NCBI RefSeq assembly: GCF_036324505.1
Contig: NC_086350.1
Coordinates: 13,128,032-13,192,031 of the forward strand
Reading direction: 5' to 3'
DNA from: Eleginops maclovinus
Lineage: Eukaryota; Chordata; Actinopteri; Perciformes; Eleginopidae
DNA: 64,000 bases
In this document: one piece after another, positions 41,307 to 53,829 of the stretch
Position numbering within the stretch: position 1 is the first letter of the stretch
Layout: every line of letters begins with the position of its first letter
The notes under the pieces: model-generated
Database searches by the model: none
What the model saw: only the letters and a program-made list of their open reading frames with translations
What the model was told of the DNA's origin: nothing
Program-made: the position numbers and the translations under genes

Positions 41307-41312
<6 letters not shown>
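39351..41312. other. non-coding stretch
   Basis: No gene seen. Minus-strand open frames of 108 codons (40331-40657) and 74 codons (40561-40785) are in different frames and lack known motifs. The segment 40330-40800 is balanced in composition and could be a conserved element, but no motif cluster supports this. Confidence 0.5.

Positions 41313-41344
<32 letters not shown>
41313..41344 (+). repeat. (AT)16 microsatellite
   Basis: An uninterrupted AT dinucleotide tract, preceded by AT-rich sequence with ATAATATAAT words. It is fully self-complementary and could extrude as a cruciform. Confidence 0.95.
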
Positions 41345-41347
<3 letters not shown>

Positions 41348-42319
41348 TAAGAAAGTAACGTTTATGACGTTTATGCAGGGACAATAATCTCTTGTAGTAT
41401 AATGCTGCACATGTACAGTACTCATCACATTACTTAATCTAAGACAAAACGCATTAAATACTACAAACCCGCTTTTACTTCACATTAACTTCAACTGACT
41501 CCCAGTCCTGGGGGACAACATTTAATATATTATATTAGTAACAATTATACTAGAGTAACTTGGGCAACCATCCAACATATAAACAATTAAAATCAAACTT
41601 TTCACAGTAATTACTACTATTAGGAGGGTAATGTGGTATAGAACGTTTTCAGTAAACAGTTAGTATTACAGTGAAAGTGCTGTTAGTGTAAAATAGTCTA
41701 ATTACAGTGGAACATGCAGACAATCGTTTTAGAAAGTTCCACCCAGAAAGGTTTGGCAGTGTGCCAGGTGTTCACTCTTACAGTAACAACACCAATGGTC
41801 ATCAGGTTAGCTTACAGTATACACCTACAGGATAAACCAGCCAGCACGATATGAATGCCAGTGAGAAACCAGTGCGAAGCCAGTGCTTGATAAGTCTTTC
41901 ATGTGGTGTTTAAAGCGCATTTTGGATGACCAAAGAATTCTAACAACACCTGAAAAGGAGTTCTGAATTAGAGCAAAACTTCTTTGGGAATACTATACAA
42001 AGAACACACCAAAATCTTGACTCCAAAACTGTACAAAGTAAATAATTGTTATATCGTACATTATATAAATGTTGTCTCAACCCCACCTTTAAAAATGTTA
42101 GAGAAGCAGCAATGTATATTTACTAACTTTTTTAGAAACACTGCTATTACTTAACGTACATTTTTAAGTAAACTCTCCATCCCTGAATCCTTCCATATAG
42201 TAAACTCTAAATATTTCACTTTATTTAAACACACTGCTGCCTCCTCTGCTCTATTATTACACCTGTGCCTTGTGGGTAAAATACATTTAACGACGCAGCA
42301 GTGGCTTATTAAAATACTG
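41345..42319. other. AT-rich non-coding stretch
   Basis: No gene seen. A TACTTAACGTACATTTTTAAG stretch near 42149 faintly resembles words of a common teleost DNA transposon, but the similarity is too short to call. Confidence 0.5.
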
Positions 42320-42800
42320 CAGGTCTACAGGCTCTGAGATGGGAGATATAACTAGGAAAGATGAAGACCTAACACTTGTGCAACACCATCTAACAGGATG
42401 TCTTCGTGAGCAAGGGGCAAAATTAAGCTGTGTCAAAATGGCAGGCCATGGGAGAGGTTGCGGTAGACATCAAATCACCAGCAGTCCAATGCAGGATCCC
42501 ATTATCAGTGACACTATATGGCTGCCCCCGGCCAAAAGTCCCCTGCACTGCAGAACTTAAGGTGTTGCTTGATTCATTAGTGCCTGTGTCTGAGCCGAGG
42601 TGATGGCTTCTCATTGTCCTGAGAGGGGTGAAAACTGGAATGTCTTTTCTTCCTGTCAACACTATGTCACTTTAATTTCTTTTTCTGACGCCCAGTCTTG
42701 ACACCTGGAAAGGTTTGACCGAGCATGGTAGCAAGGGATCATAGGAGAGTCCTATTTAAAGGGAGTGGTTGACACTGTTGACATTTTATTCTCCTTCTTC
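42320..42800. promoter_or_regulatory. candidate conserved non-coding element
   Basis: A long balanced block without simple repeats, with AATTAAG, GATTCATTAG and TGTCAA words and a GC-rich patch (GCTGCCCCCGGCC, 42521-42533). It ends in a row of TTGACAC/TGTTGACA words (about 42767-42784). Overlapping open frames on both strands are not recognised. Confidence 0.33.
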
Positions 42801-43214
42801 CCTGCAGCCTCACCTTTTCTTGTAAGAATAGAAAAATGCATCCCATTAAAAAGGTGGATAAGTTTGTCTTTGTTTGAGAGACCAGATAATGATCAGTCAT
42901 AACTCAGATGTTCTCAAAAAATTTGGCCAGACACTGACACTATCATCTCTCTGTTTGAAACTGATCACAGATGGCCAGGGGAGGGATTCTAGATATTAAA
43001 ATATCTTGCAGTAATTTAAATTAAAGATGCAATCTCACTCAGTATTATTAACAAGATTCAGAAGCAGACCTATTCAGGCAATTTCTTTCCTTCAAACATA
43101 CTGAACCTACAGCCAAACTAAATTGTTATAACATATGATTGTAATGCACATTAGTCTAGTTTTTGTGTTTAAGTATTTACAGTATGAAGTCACCCATAAT
43201 ACACTGTTAGAATA
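42801..43214. other. AT-rich non-coding spacer
   Basis: No gene or mobile element recognised. Confidence 0.6.
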
Positions 43215-43560
43215 TAATAGCTGTCAATGGATGCACAGTGCTAATAATGTAATGTGCCCCTCCCTAAGGGAGCTGATCTCCTCATCTGGGTCATGGTGAG
43301 TATTAAAAGGGTTAAGGGTGCACAGTAAATTTATTGTGGGTCTTGCAGCACCAATGGGGCAGAGCACTAATGGATGACCTTGGGGTTTGGCTGTTCCAGA
43401 CTTGAGGAGATCATGTCTCACCACCTCCCTACCACCAGGATGACCCCGGCCCTCTCTGCCCCTGGCCTCAACCTTTAACTCACTGATCTTTGACCAAATT
43501 ATTAAGCAGACACCTGCTTTCCGGTGTATGGTCAGAGCGGGGGGAGGACTCACTCTGGGT
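43215..43560. promoter_or_regulatory. candidate conserved non-coding element with DR1 nuclear-receptor site
   Basis: A balanced island. It contains TGATCTTTGACCA (43484-43496), whose reverse complement is two AGGTCA-like half-sites spaced by one base (DR1, the HNF4/COUP-TF/RXR type). CAACCTTTAACTCAC precedes it and AAATTATTAAG follows. An open frame of 109 codons on the minus strand has no domain. Confidence 0.38.
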
Positions 43561-44929
43561 ACTCTAATTTGATGTAGATGTGTGGTGCGACAGTATCCAT
43601 CTCACTGAGGATAAACCCATCTGTTAGACTTCCCAGCAGTGAGACTTTCTCTGACGCCTGCACGCAGTGTAATCATTTCACTCTTTACACTGCTGTCACA
43701 TAATTTATTTTAGCTTTGATTTTCTTTTTTAAATCTAACACTATTATTTTTAAAATCATACAAATACTATTGATTTATGGCCATATTATCACCTCACAAT
43801 TTTGTAAGTAATTTAATAAAAGGACAGGTCCCTGAGTGAGAAGACAAGTAATAGGAGGAGATACACTTGGTCCCCACAGCACTTTGCTAGGATAAAGTAA
43901 GTAACATATAGAAATGACCAAGGAGAACTTGAATCTTGAAACTTATGTTTTATTCACGTGTTTCACCCTGAAAGCTCATTATTATCAAAGTGAGACAGCG
44001 TATTTAAAATAAATAAAATATTTGAAATTAAAAAAGGAAAAAATAATGTTTTTTTTCTGTCTTTGGCCAACAAATGGACACACTAATCTAAAAGTGGAGG
44101 TTGGATAGAAAATGTTGCCATTAAATCAACTGTCGAATATAGTCCTCCGTCAAGGACACAAAGGTAAGGGACCAGCCCAATAGACTGGTAGGGACCTGTG
44201 GGACTTGTATGTGTCAAACTTGTGGAAAAAAGGGGAAAGGAAGAAAAAAATTGATGCCATTAAGGTATAGCATGGAAATGACACTGACCTAGCTCTGCCA
44301 TCTTGCATTGTCCCACCATCTGCACAAATGTGAACTTTGCCTTTAAATCGTGGCTTCTCAATTAACATGTCCAGCTGGGTGGAGAATTTTGTCAGCTCCT
44401 AATATCATTACTGCCACACCAGACTGTGATATAAATATCAAAAAAGTGCCCACAGCTCTTTGCTGGCTATGTGAGGGATTCTGCTCCTTGGTTTATAATG
44501 AAGTGAACCCACATAGCAGGGTTACTAAAGGAAACGTGGTCTTATTAGGGGTCCTGCAGTCCGTAAGACAGAAAGGATAAATGTCTATGGCCACCTTTCT
44601 TTGTGAGTCCTTATTCTCTTCTGCTCACGTGGATCTTAAAAACAAGACAGCACCTACATAGCAAAAAAAACCAACACATTCTCAAATGCTCGACGACGAC
44701 GGCGGAGGCTCAAGCCTCTTTGAGATATTGTAGTGGTCTCAGACAAAGAGGGTTTAGAAAGCATCAAGTCTTCTTCCAAAACGCAAGCTGTGTGGTCTTT
44801 GTGATAGCCCCATTACAGCATGAAGGACTCTTACTTTAGGCTGTATGTCTGTGCGTGTGTCTGTCTGTGTTTGCTTGTATGGATAACTGTACTTTCCAGG
44901 AAAAGAGATCTTAAGAGGAAGTCTTTGAA
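43561..44929. other. non-coding stretch
   Basis: No gene seen. A CpG cluster, CGACGACGACGGCGGAGG at 44691-44708, stands out in the CpG-poor background and is noted as a finding. Confidence 0.55.
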
Positions 44930-45330
44930 TGTAGGACATTGGCGCTGTAGCGGTTAATCTCCCCCCACGGCTTTACAGACGGCTGTGGATTTAGGAGTTG
45001 GCATCATAACTGACCAGTGCTGTTTGATTAGATAACAGGGGATCTACTGCAGGCATCAATGGTCCACCGTGCTGAAATGAAACAGTTTGCTCTCCGTCCA
45101 TTCTGCTTAGAACACGATGGGGGTGATTTTTCAACGGTCTGATGGCACAAGCTGCCAAGCAGCGTCCACCACAGCAATACCACGATTACGGCAATACTAC
45201 AGACAGTACTAGCTCGTACCAGATGTTGGGAATTAGTCTTCCCTCCGGCTGTCATGGGTTGTGCCCTGCAGCTCTCCTTGAGACTCACTGTGCAGGATTG
45301 CAGGTGTTGATGATTTGCCAAAAGGCCATG
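44930..45330. promoter_or_regulatory. candidate conserved non-coding element
   Basis: A balanced complex block. It contains TTGATTAGATAACAGG (GATA-like) and GGTCCACCGTGCTGAA (45061-45076), which partly matches the RE1/NRSF motif on the reverse strand: the TTCAGCAC half and GGAC are kept and other positions are not. CpG dinucleotides are scattered. Open frames are not recognised. Confidence 0.3.
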
Positions 45331-47839
45331 GAAACATACTTAGGTTTAAAATAAGTGTTAACTATACTGTCACAAGTACTTAACACTGCATTCTGCAATG
45401 AACATGTCTTTGCCTTCTAAGGCAGCCACAACATGGCTAAAGATACAGACTGGCTCATTACCCTTGGTTATCACACTGACCAGAGGAATACCCTTTTGTC
45501 TACATTAACTATAAGTCAAGCTCCACATGGAAGAGGACTCTGAGGGGACAGACTGAGGAGCAGGAGGCTCCACATTTGCTAAAAACCTAGACATTTAGTG
45601 TATAAATCTGCAACAAATGGGACCCATTATTTTGTACATCACAGTTGCAAATAAACCTCAACGATTTAAAATGTCCTATGTATACTATTTGTTCATTGGT
45701 CCAGTCTGATCGTCAGTTGCTGCACACAATTGCATTCTGTTATTCTGACATGGAGTAGGAATTAACATTTCTCCCCCTGTATGCATTACATTATACTTTT
45801 TATAGTATAGCATTTAAAGCAAACATTTTAACACTAAAATAATCATATCAAGTAAAATATTTTCACAATGTTACCAATGTATTATACAAGTTCTCTGAGG
45901 GCGGGTTGGCAGCAGCAGGACTGGCTGGTTAAGCTCGACCCTCACTATACTTTGGTGGAGGGCCTTTGTCCCCTAAAACGAAATATACTCTGAGTGCATG
46001 GGGGTGGATGTCACTTCAGATACTGATGCATTTCGGGTCTGCATGGGGGGAAATAATGTGCAACAATGATATCTTTGATCATTGCTAGAACTCCCCAACA
46101 CAGGAACTGTGTCGAGTGTGGTTATCATCAACCCATTTCTATTCCCCCAGCACAAATCATTTCATGGCTCCTTCATCCCATGTGCCAGGACTGGGTTTCA
46201 AAAGCAATTTCAGCTGAAAAATAAGGTGCTTTTCTTCAATTTTCAAGCCATTTGTATCAGGGTTAGTGTTGTTTACCTAGCGAGTACACTGGTATTTACA
46301 TACCTCTTTAAAGGAAAAAATGGCCGGTATGATTTATGGACTGCAGCAAGAGCGCAATTTTCTATGTCGTACACCTAATCTGAGAGGGTATGGAGAAAGG
46401 TCACATTGACCATACAAATACCATGGCCCTTCCACAGAGAGTGGGTGGATATTCATTCTCTTTAAAAAAAAAAAATGTCAGTTAGGTCTGATTTATGATA
46501 TGGAGAGCACACCGGGCTCGACAACACCTTTGGTTTCAGACTTGGATCTGGGCCGATGTAGTAGAGAGAATAAGATAGGAGAAGAATTTGTCCTAAACTA
46601 CTGTCTTTGATAACACCTTGCATAAACAATTCATCTAGGTAACAATTGTGTTGTTATTGTTATGTTGTATTGGTTTCATGCTTTGTTTTTTATTACAATG
46701 AAAAGGGACAAAAACAAAAGCAGCAAAGTAATTACAAGGAGCAAAAAGAGTGAGAAAGAGAGAGAGAAATCGGTCAGGTGTTAGGATCAATGCCATGTTT
46801 CAGAGTTCTAACCTTTAGCCTCCCCCTTGACTCCAGTGTGATATGATACCATGAGACTGATAGAGATGGAAAATACATTTTCACGGACTTAGCGGACACG
46901 ATACTGGTATGTGGCCTTCTTTCTTTCCCTTTATTTCCCAAACGCATCTTTCCTCTTCAGAGTGTGGCAGGAATTTGATCTGCACGACAGGAAAGAATAA
47001 ACCATTTTTAATCCCTCTTATAATTTATTAAAATATCATTGCTTACAATGACAGCATCTTGCCTGGGGTGATGTTTATTGCCCACACAAAGTTAATTGTC
47101 AATGAGAATCCTTTAATTTATTATCCATTAAAACCTGACATTGTCAGCGCCTGTTCATTAATATTAATATCGACTCCGTCTTCCATGCTATAGCTGCATG
47201 GCAAGGACACTTGTTTCTGCAGGAGAGAATAAAGAGAAGACTCCCAAAAAGGTCAGCCAATTCACACAATTGCTAAAACACTAAGCAAAATAATAAAGGG
47301 TATCACAATCAAGATATCATCCAGGGACAAACCAATCAGCTGAAATGACAGCACCCCAAAATAATGGTGAGGCTGACTAAATGTATGCTTTCTATCAGGG
47401 GATACATTTTAAGGGTTTCACTTACTTGATGAGAAAAGCGACATCAAAGATAACTGCTGTGTGTGTTTTTTTTCACTAGGTTTAACTATATCTAAAAAGG
47501 TTGCAAATGTAGGCATCATATGATTTGGAAACAACAGTGTCTGCCTTGGAAGCTACATTTCTGCTCTCCATGTGTTTGTTGAATCTTCATTTTGCTCTTG
47601 AACACATTTGACTGGGAACAAGTGGATCTATATGATATTAAAAGGAATAGTATAGAGTGTCAGTTTTAAGTTTCTGTTTCATGTTCAGCATTATACGCTC
47701 ATTATTTACAGCGTGCTCAATCTTTCCACGGACGGACCAATTTATGGGGAAGCAGGGGATCAAGTTCAGTCCTAATGACAACCCCTCACTGACCTCTCCA
47801 GAGAAAACAAATGGAGCCCCAAGGTGATGTTTCAATATC
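45331..47839. other. non-coding stretch
   Basis: No gene seen. There is an A run near 46463-46474 and a (GA)n-like patch near 46750-46768. Open frames of 60-98 codons lack motifs. Confidence 0.55.
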
Positions 47840-48130
47840 ACTAACTACTTGGGTGTCCCAGGGAAAGGAACAGATGTAGCCCTGAGGATGAGGAAGGGGT
47901 GAGGTGCAGGTCAAGGTCACCATACGCCAAGGTTAGGGTCAGATAAGCACGGCTGGCTCGGGGTCTTCACATGCCCACAGGCCATAAAAAGGAGGCGTGG
48001 ACAGAGACTCAAGAGCTATGGATCAAGTGTTATTCCACTGAGGGCCTGAGGGGCGGTTGAGGGCAGGGGCACTAAGGTTCAGCACTGTCATATGCCTGGG
48101 TTATACTCTTGCTTTAAAACTCAACACCGG
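47840..48130. promoter_or_regulatory. candidate conserved non-coding element with NR5A/ERR site
   Basis: A GC-balanced island containing GTGCAGGTCAAGGTCACC, in which TCAAGGTCA (47911-47919) is a perfect NR5A/ERR monomer site overlapped by an AGGTCA half-site. GGTTAGGGTCAGATAAG follows, with another half-site-like word and a GATA word. CCATAAAAAGG (47982-47992) is one base too long for a canonical CArG box. Confidence 0.38.
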
Positions 48131-48933
48131 CTTGGGCTGTCGCTGGGAGAACACTTGCTAAATTACTAATGTGTTTACCAGTGAAGTGACAAATCCACCA
48201 TGAGTAATGCAAATGTGTGGTATGAAACAATGTGATAACTATTCATTGTATTATAATTTGCTGCTATTTCCGGCTAATGATTTCATGCTATTAAGGGGAA
48301 AATATTTTACATGTAATATGAGTAAGGTAAAAGTTCTTTAAAAACACTTGTATCATAATTAAGACTGCTAGTAGTATTTAAAAAAAAACACTACAAAAGT
48401 TCGACATCAGTTCTGTTCAACTTACAATGCAAATGCATGTGTGTTTATACTATGTTACAGCAGCCATAAATGATCTCTAATTGGAAAAATCTAAATGAAT
48501 TCATTCAGGTTATTTGTTAGGACTATGAAATGTCAGACTATGCCATTAGTTGCAGTGGGAGATCCCATGGTATTTGGAAAGAATAAATTGGCAGCAGCAC
48601 ATTTATTTTTGACTTAATTAATAAGATAACCTAAGTGATTTATTTGATTCCCCAGACTGTATGGCACAATAATAACCTACAGTACGAGGTAAATTTGCTA
48701 AAAGTGTTCAACTAGAGAAGGACAACAGGAACAGAGTGAGACTGCAATTACTGTCACATTCATGGGGAGGTGGATGCTAATAGGGAGATTTTCTGCTCCA
48801 GATCAAATCAAATGTAAATGTATCCTGGTGGGTTGTGCTTCCTTTAATTAGAAGGTGCAAGTAGTTTGATAAACTCTTAAAGATTGTGTTCCTCTGGTTG
48901 TCAGCTCATTACATGAATGCTCATCTCTGCAGT

Positions 48934-48978
48934 ACTATGCAGTATAAATTTGATTTCCCATACATTATACTGCACAGT
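48934..48978. repeat. 14-bp imperfect inverted repeat
   Basis: ACTATGCAGTATAA (48934-48947) and TTATACTGCACAGT (48965-48978) pair at 13 of 14 positions around 17 bases. Pairing extends outward by about three more base pairs, counting one G-T pair. Too short and too interrupted for a confident pre-miRNA call. Confidence 0.6.
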
Positions 48979-49860
48979 ATTAACAATGATATGCAGTGTG
49001 TAATTTCAATAAGAGGCATATCCACTCAATGTCTCCATTTTCCAATTGATTCAAAATAACAATTCAGAAGTAATGAGGAGTTTTGATCCTCTAATCATAT
49101 ATTATTCATCATTCAGGTGAAAAAAAAGGCTGGCCTTTTATATAATGAGGAGATTTAAGAGGAGAGAAAAAAAACAAAATCAATTAAATTCTTCAAAAGC
49201 TTTGAAAATACATGTTTAGGATATTTTGGAAAACAAGTATTTTTATCTTCTAATGTATGCAAGGTAAACAACATATTTTAAAACAACAAATAGAGGCGTA
49301 TTAATAATGAATATATCAAAGTCCACTCCTCCTTGATAACATATCTACACTAGGTGAACACTAATGCCACAACACATGTGATACAGTATGTGAGAAAGTT
49401 AGAAGATAGACTTTGACACACAGTATCTGGTCATGGGGAAAGTGGTCACATTTTTACTAGAAAGGATATGTATTTAAAGCAAGACAGGTGGTTGCCTTTA
49501 ACAAGTATGCTTCTTTATAAAAAGATGCAATTTTGTGAAACTTTATCCATTGTTAAATTAACAGGATTTAAGATATTACACTGATGGCTGAGGTTAGGCA
49601 GATCACCGAACATGCTGTCTGATAAGTAACAATGAAACATCCTGAATATCACAATCCAAAGGGCTCTAATAGAGAAGGACTTCTCTCTCAGAAGAGCATA
49701 ATGTACATTAGTGTCTGTAGAGAAAGGATAATCCCTTTTCTATTACTTTTCAGGACTTTTCCAAAAAGAAATTGACACATTATCGGTTCTTTTAAAGGCA
49801 TTCATTCCTTATTTGCAGAGGTGTTGAAGGGTGAGTCACCAACGCCTGTACATTTTTTCC

Positions 49861-49890
49861 TATAATAATAAAAAAAACTCTATTATTATA
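49861..49890. repeat. AT-only 10-bp inverted repeat
   Basis: TATAATAATA (49861-49870) and TATTATTATA (49881-49890) are perfect reverse complements with a 10-base spacer. Confidence 0.75.
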
Positions 49891-50499
49891 AGATGTTATT
49901 TAAAAAAATATATATATATATTTTAGATTTTTGCTGATGGTATGTTGATTGTTATTCTAAAACAATATACAATTGCATAAAGAAAACACCGTAAATATTC
50001 AGAACAAAACATGTGAAGAATATTCAAAATTAGCATTGTTTAAGCACCACTTTAATAGATTACCTTTATTTATAATTGACTGGATGACAGCAAGGCCATG
50101 GTGCATGGATCCACTGTATTATTAAAAAGTTCTTATAAATTAAATACAAGTTAAGCTGGTACCAAGTTGATTACATATCACTGATGATGTGTTGAGTTGT
50201 GTCATTGTTTCAGACAATTTCTTTATTATGGCTTTTTTTAATGAGATCTTAAGAAAGCTGATGACAGTGAATCAACATTAACAGCATGCGAGTCAACTGG
50301 CTGATGTCATAAAACGTGATAAGCTTAGTTTGTCAACATATAGCAAGCATTACAGAGAGAGGAATAGATAAGACCATGGACAGAGAGAGAGGGGATGAGT
50401 GAATAGTGGATGGAGGATACAGACAGAGATGACTCCTAGAAGGTCACTCCTTTTTTGTAGTCAATAATTGACATTTAAACACACGTTTCAAACGTCACT

Positions 50500-50795
50500 G
50501 ATAAAATTACGGGAGATAATGGAGAGCGAGCTGCTTACATTGGCATGCAATTATAACCATAATGAGATGCAAAAATGCAAATGTCTTTGTGCATGCTCCA
50601 GCCTCCTTTTGTGGGGTGCCGCGGCGTCTGTGGTGGATGATAGATGCCACGCTGGTGGTGGTAGACAGAATGGTGACATGTGGGAGTGGAAGCAAGTACA
50701 GAACAGAACTGGGGCAAATATGCCACACACCCTCACAATAGTAAATCCCATAACTGCCTTGGCCAATGCTTCCCTGAATGCTCTCGAAATCTATA
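50500..50795. promoter_or_regulatory. candidate conserved non-coding element with octamer
   Basis: Contains GGCATGCAATTATAACC, an exact octamer ATGCAAAT (50575-50582) followed by GTCTTTG, and a CpG cluster (GTGCCGCGGCGTCTG, about 50617-50631). A 112-codon plus-strand frame and several minus-strand frames overlap; none is recognised. Confidence 0.35.
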
Positions 50796-53700
50796 CAGTT
50801 AATTAATTACTACAGATGTTTGGGTTTTTTTCATTAATGGAGAAATACATGGTGTACAGGCCGTTTATGGCTGTTCTGCCACTCAGAGATCCTCAGAAAT
50901 CAACTTTGCTTTAATTATCTTTATTTTGGCAAATATACTTTTTTGAAAAATGTAATCTTTAAACAATATTTTTCCTGATGCAGTGAAAACAATGAAAGTT
51001 TAATCACTACTAAGCTAAAGAAAATAACATACTTGTCATCCGTTTTTTTTCGCCATGCAAGGGCCTTTTTTAATTGCATCCTTTGTGGGAATTTTAATAC
51101 ACAGCATTTATTAATTTAATTCTACAAAAGTTATGTATTCGATTAACTCAGTTGTCTCTGATGCAACAACTTGGAGCATTATAGACTTTAAATACTGCAT
51201 ACTTTTATAAATACACTGCATAGATGTAAAAGCATTTGCTGCTATTTATCCTTAAAAAGTACAAATTCCTGTAGCCCTTCCCTTGTTTGTAGGCTCACCC
51301 TTTCCAGACCGGTCGCCCACCCCTCTACATCTGGAGGCTGATAAGAATGGAACACAAAACATGCTAGCAGTCATGCTGTTTGTTAGAAGCAATTAATTTC
51401 TCCGAGGCCTTCATTCCATTCAGGGTAAGCTTTTGTGCTCTAAATCCCACTATTCTGAGCTTCTCTTGTGCCACGTAGGAGGGTATGAGAGAGTGGAGGA
51501 TCGAAAAAAGAGAGGGAGAGCCAGAGACAGAAGCTTTGGATGACAGATTATCTTGGGCCAGTTAAGCATGTAATTGCTCAAATGAGTTAAAATCCCTTCA
51601 AATATCTGTCTCTGCACCTCATCACACCACTTCATACACTCAAATATTTGACAATTGACAAAGATAAACCTAAAAAGGGGTCTTCAATAACCAGCTGCCA
51701 AGACTTCTTTTGCAGCTAAACGAATAGTATTTGCTAGACATACGTGAATATATTTTTAAATGGCAGTCCTGAAACCTTTAGCAAGAACTATGGTTTGCTT
51801 ATCATAGCAAACTAGTGACAAAACCTTGAAGGCCTTCAAACACCTGGAGATGATTAAGGACTTTAACCATCAACGACAACAAAATATCTATATAACGCTA
51901 AGGTTGAAGTAGCAGAATGGATATGGCTTTTTTATAATGTTATATAGAGTAACAGACACAGCTGTCTACACATTCAAATCTGGGGAATGCCTGCCTTCCT
52001 CCTGCCAAGCTTTTTTCAAATAGCCACTGTTGCTCCAGACTAAGGCTGATGGATCCATGCCTTAGAGGGAGAGATGCTGCATGCCAGACTTCTGAGGGTC
52101 ACAGAATGTACTGTTCTCTTGTGCTTTCATTCTTTTAATTTAATCAGTAGTCTAATCACAGCTTTACACTTATTTCCCCAACTGCATAACATCAAAGTCT
52201 TTGATGTGAATTGTATTTTCAATGGCGTCTATATGCAATTTGACAATGTGATTGTTGCTCACTATAATATGATATAAATAAATGCTTTCTTTTTATGTCA
52301 GCAATCGGTTTCTATAAAATATGTTCTGGATAAAACAAAGACATTTTCTGTGCACGTTGGAAAAGTAAATGTGATAAATTTGATGGGCAGGACTTGGACT
52401 TTATGCCAGGTGTATTTGGCCCTTGCCAAATGCCACCCTCAGAGCAGAGAGGGTGTCCTGCATTGCTTCCCTGAATGAATGCTAATGAGGGCGTGTGTGT
52501 ATGTCTGAATGTTATTCACACCACATCAAACTGGGCCTGCAAAGAGGTGCAAAACTGGAGCTGGCAGCTTCCCAAACCAAAACAACCTGGAAGAATGTCA
52601 GACATTACATGTGCCTAGGACACAGTACATGCATGGATTATTGTAGAGAAAAAAAAATTATGAGCCTATATTATCATTGGCTCAGCTGTCACTAAAAGGT
52701 GGAGCTGACTCCTGGAAAACTGCTAATGTTTATGTAAGAAAATGCTCAGCTCTTTAAAGCCAAATACCACAAGAAAAATCATTAATGGAAAAAGCAGGAA
52801 TATGATTATAATATTAAGTTTGGTGCCTTTAATGACTAGACGCATTGCCATTTTTTTTTTTTATTCCTGTCAAAGAAAATGTGGTTTTTGTTTTTTAAGT
52901 GAAAGTGACTACATTCTTCATCAGAAGAAAGTTTAGAGAAATTACACATCAAGAATGCCCTGCTGTGACAGGTTAGTAGGAGCAGCAAGTTGTGTAACAT
53001 ATTCTGAGTTTAGTACAACTAATGTCAAATGCATGAAGCAACAGTTTAAACTTAACTTTAACCCACTTTAACCATGCTTAGTGCAACACAAGATAGATTC
53101 CAAAACCAATTACAATCATTTAGGCTGGTCCACTTTGCTAAGGTGAGACGTTCTCTGGATTGGCTTCACATTCGCTGACAGTTGATGGTTAGACAAGGTC
53201 ACTGGATGTACAAGCTCTCATTTAAAACATAGACACGAGAGCAGAACTGGGGTTAGTTGGGTCTATCAGAGCTGTCAATCAATTAATGACAATTATTGAG
53301 CAAGGACGCCCGTGGGAGGTGAGACAGGGAATGAGAATGACCATGAGGGAACAACATTGGGAACGGGACAAATTATGGAGATTGGAAAATAATAACCAAA
53401 ACTGAATGATATTACCAGCTCATGCAGATTTCTTACTTCCCAGCATGTGTAAAGTGTGTCAACTGAGCACCATGAAAAGGATTTGGACCTTATTTTACTA
53501 ATCAAACCACAGAATAAGAAGACATTTAATGACTGATTAGAATACCTATAAAATATCAATGAGTTTTATGAGCTTACCAACATTATGTGAGGTGTCAAAT
53601 GAGCCATACATTATTTCATTAGAAAGAATGTGCTTGGTAAACATTAGAGTTCTCAGCATACATCTATAACCTAGCAATCCCTACTACAAAGAAGGAATAG

Positions 53701-53829
53701 CTCAGAAGGGACACTTCACATGTGCCAAACTGAGAAGGTGCTACTGCTGTGCTCGTACAAAATGAATACAGGACAGAGTCATGCTCGGTTTAAACTAGGA
53801 GACAAGAGGGAGAGACGAAAAAGGAGGGA
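50796..53829. other. AT-rich non-coding stretch
   Basis: No gene seen. Segment 51260-51480 is more balanced than its surroundings, and 52380-52460 carries a 7-bp inverted repeat, ATTTGGC-CCTT-GCCAAAT (52414-52431), resembling an NFI palindrome with one base too few in the spacer. A T run lies near 52852-52862. Confidence 0.5.

Larger units (their letters stand above)
48131..50499. other. AT-rich non-coding stretch
   Basis: No gene seen. It contains an octamer ATGCAAAT (48207-48214), an imperfect inverted repeat at 48934-48978, an AT-only inverted repeat at 49861-49890 and a short (AT)n at 49909-49920. Confidence 0.55.

Noticed and set aside
45061..45076. RE1/NRSF silencer site
   Set aside because: Only the TTCAGCAC half and GGAC match on the reverse strand; the remaining key positions differ.
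47982..47992. CArG box (SRF site) CCATAAAAAGG
   Set aside because: The AT core is seven bases and not six, so it misses the canonical spacing.
48934..48978. Pre-miRNA
   Set aside because: The stem is only about 14-17 bp with no extended lower stem, and no known mature miRNA sequence is present.
49800..49840. Possible micro-exon between TTATTTGCAG and GGTGAGT
   Set aside because: The bounded piece is about ten bases and has no supporting neighbour exon.
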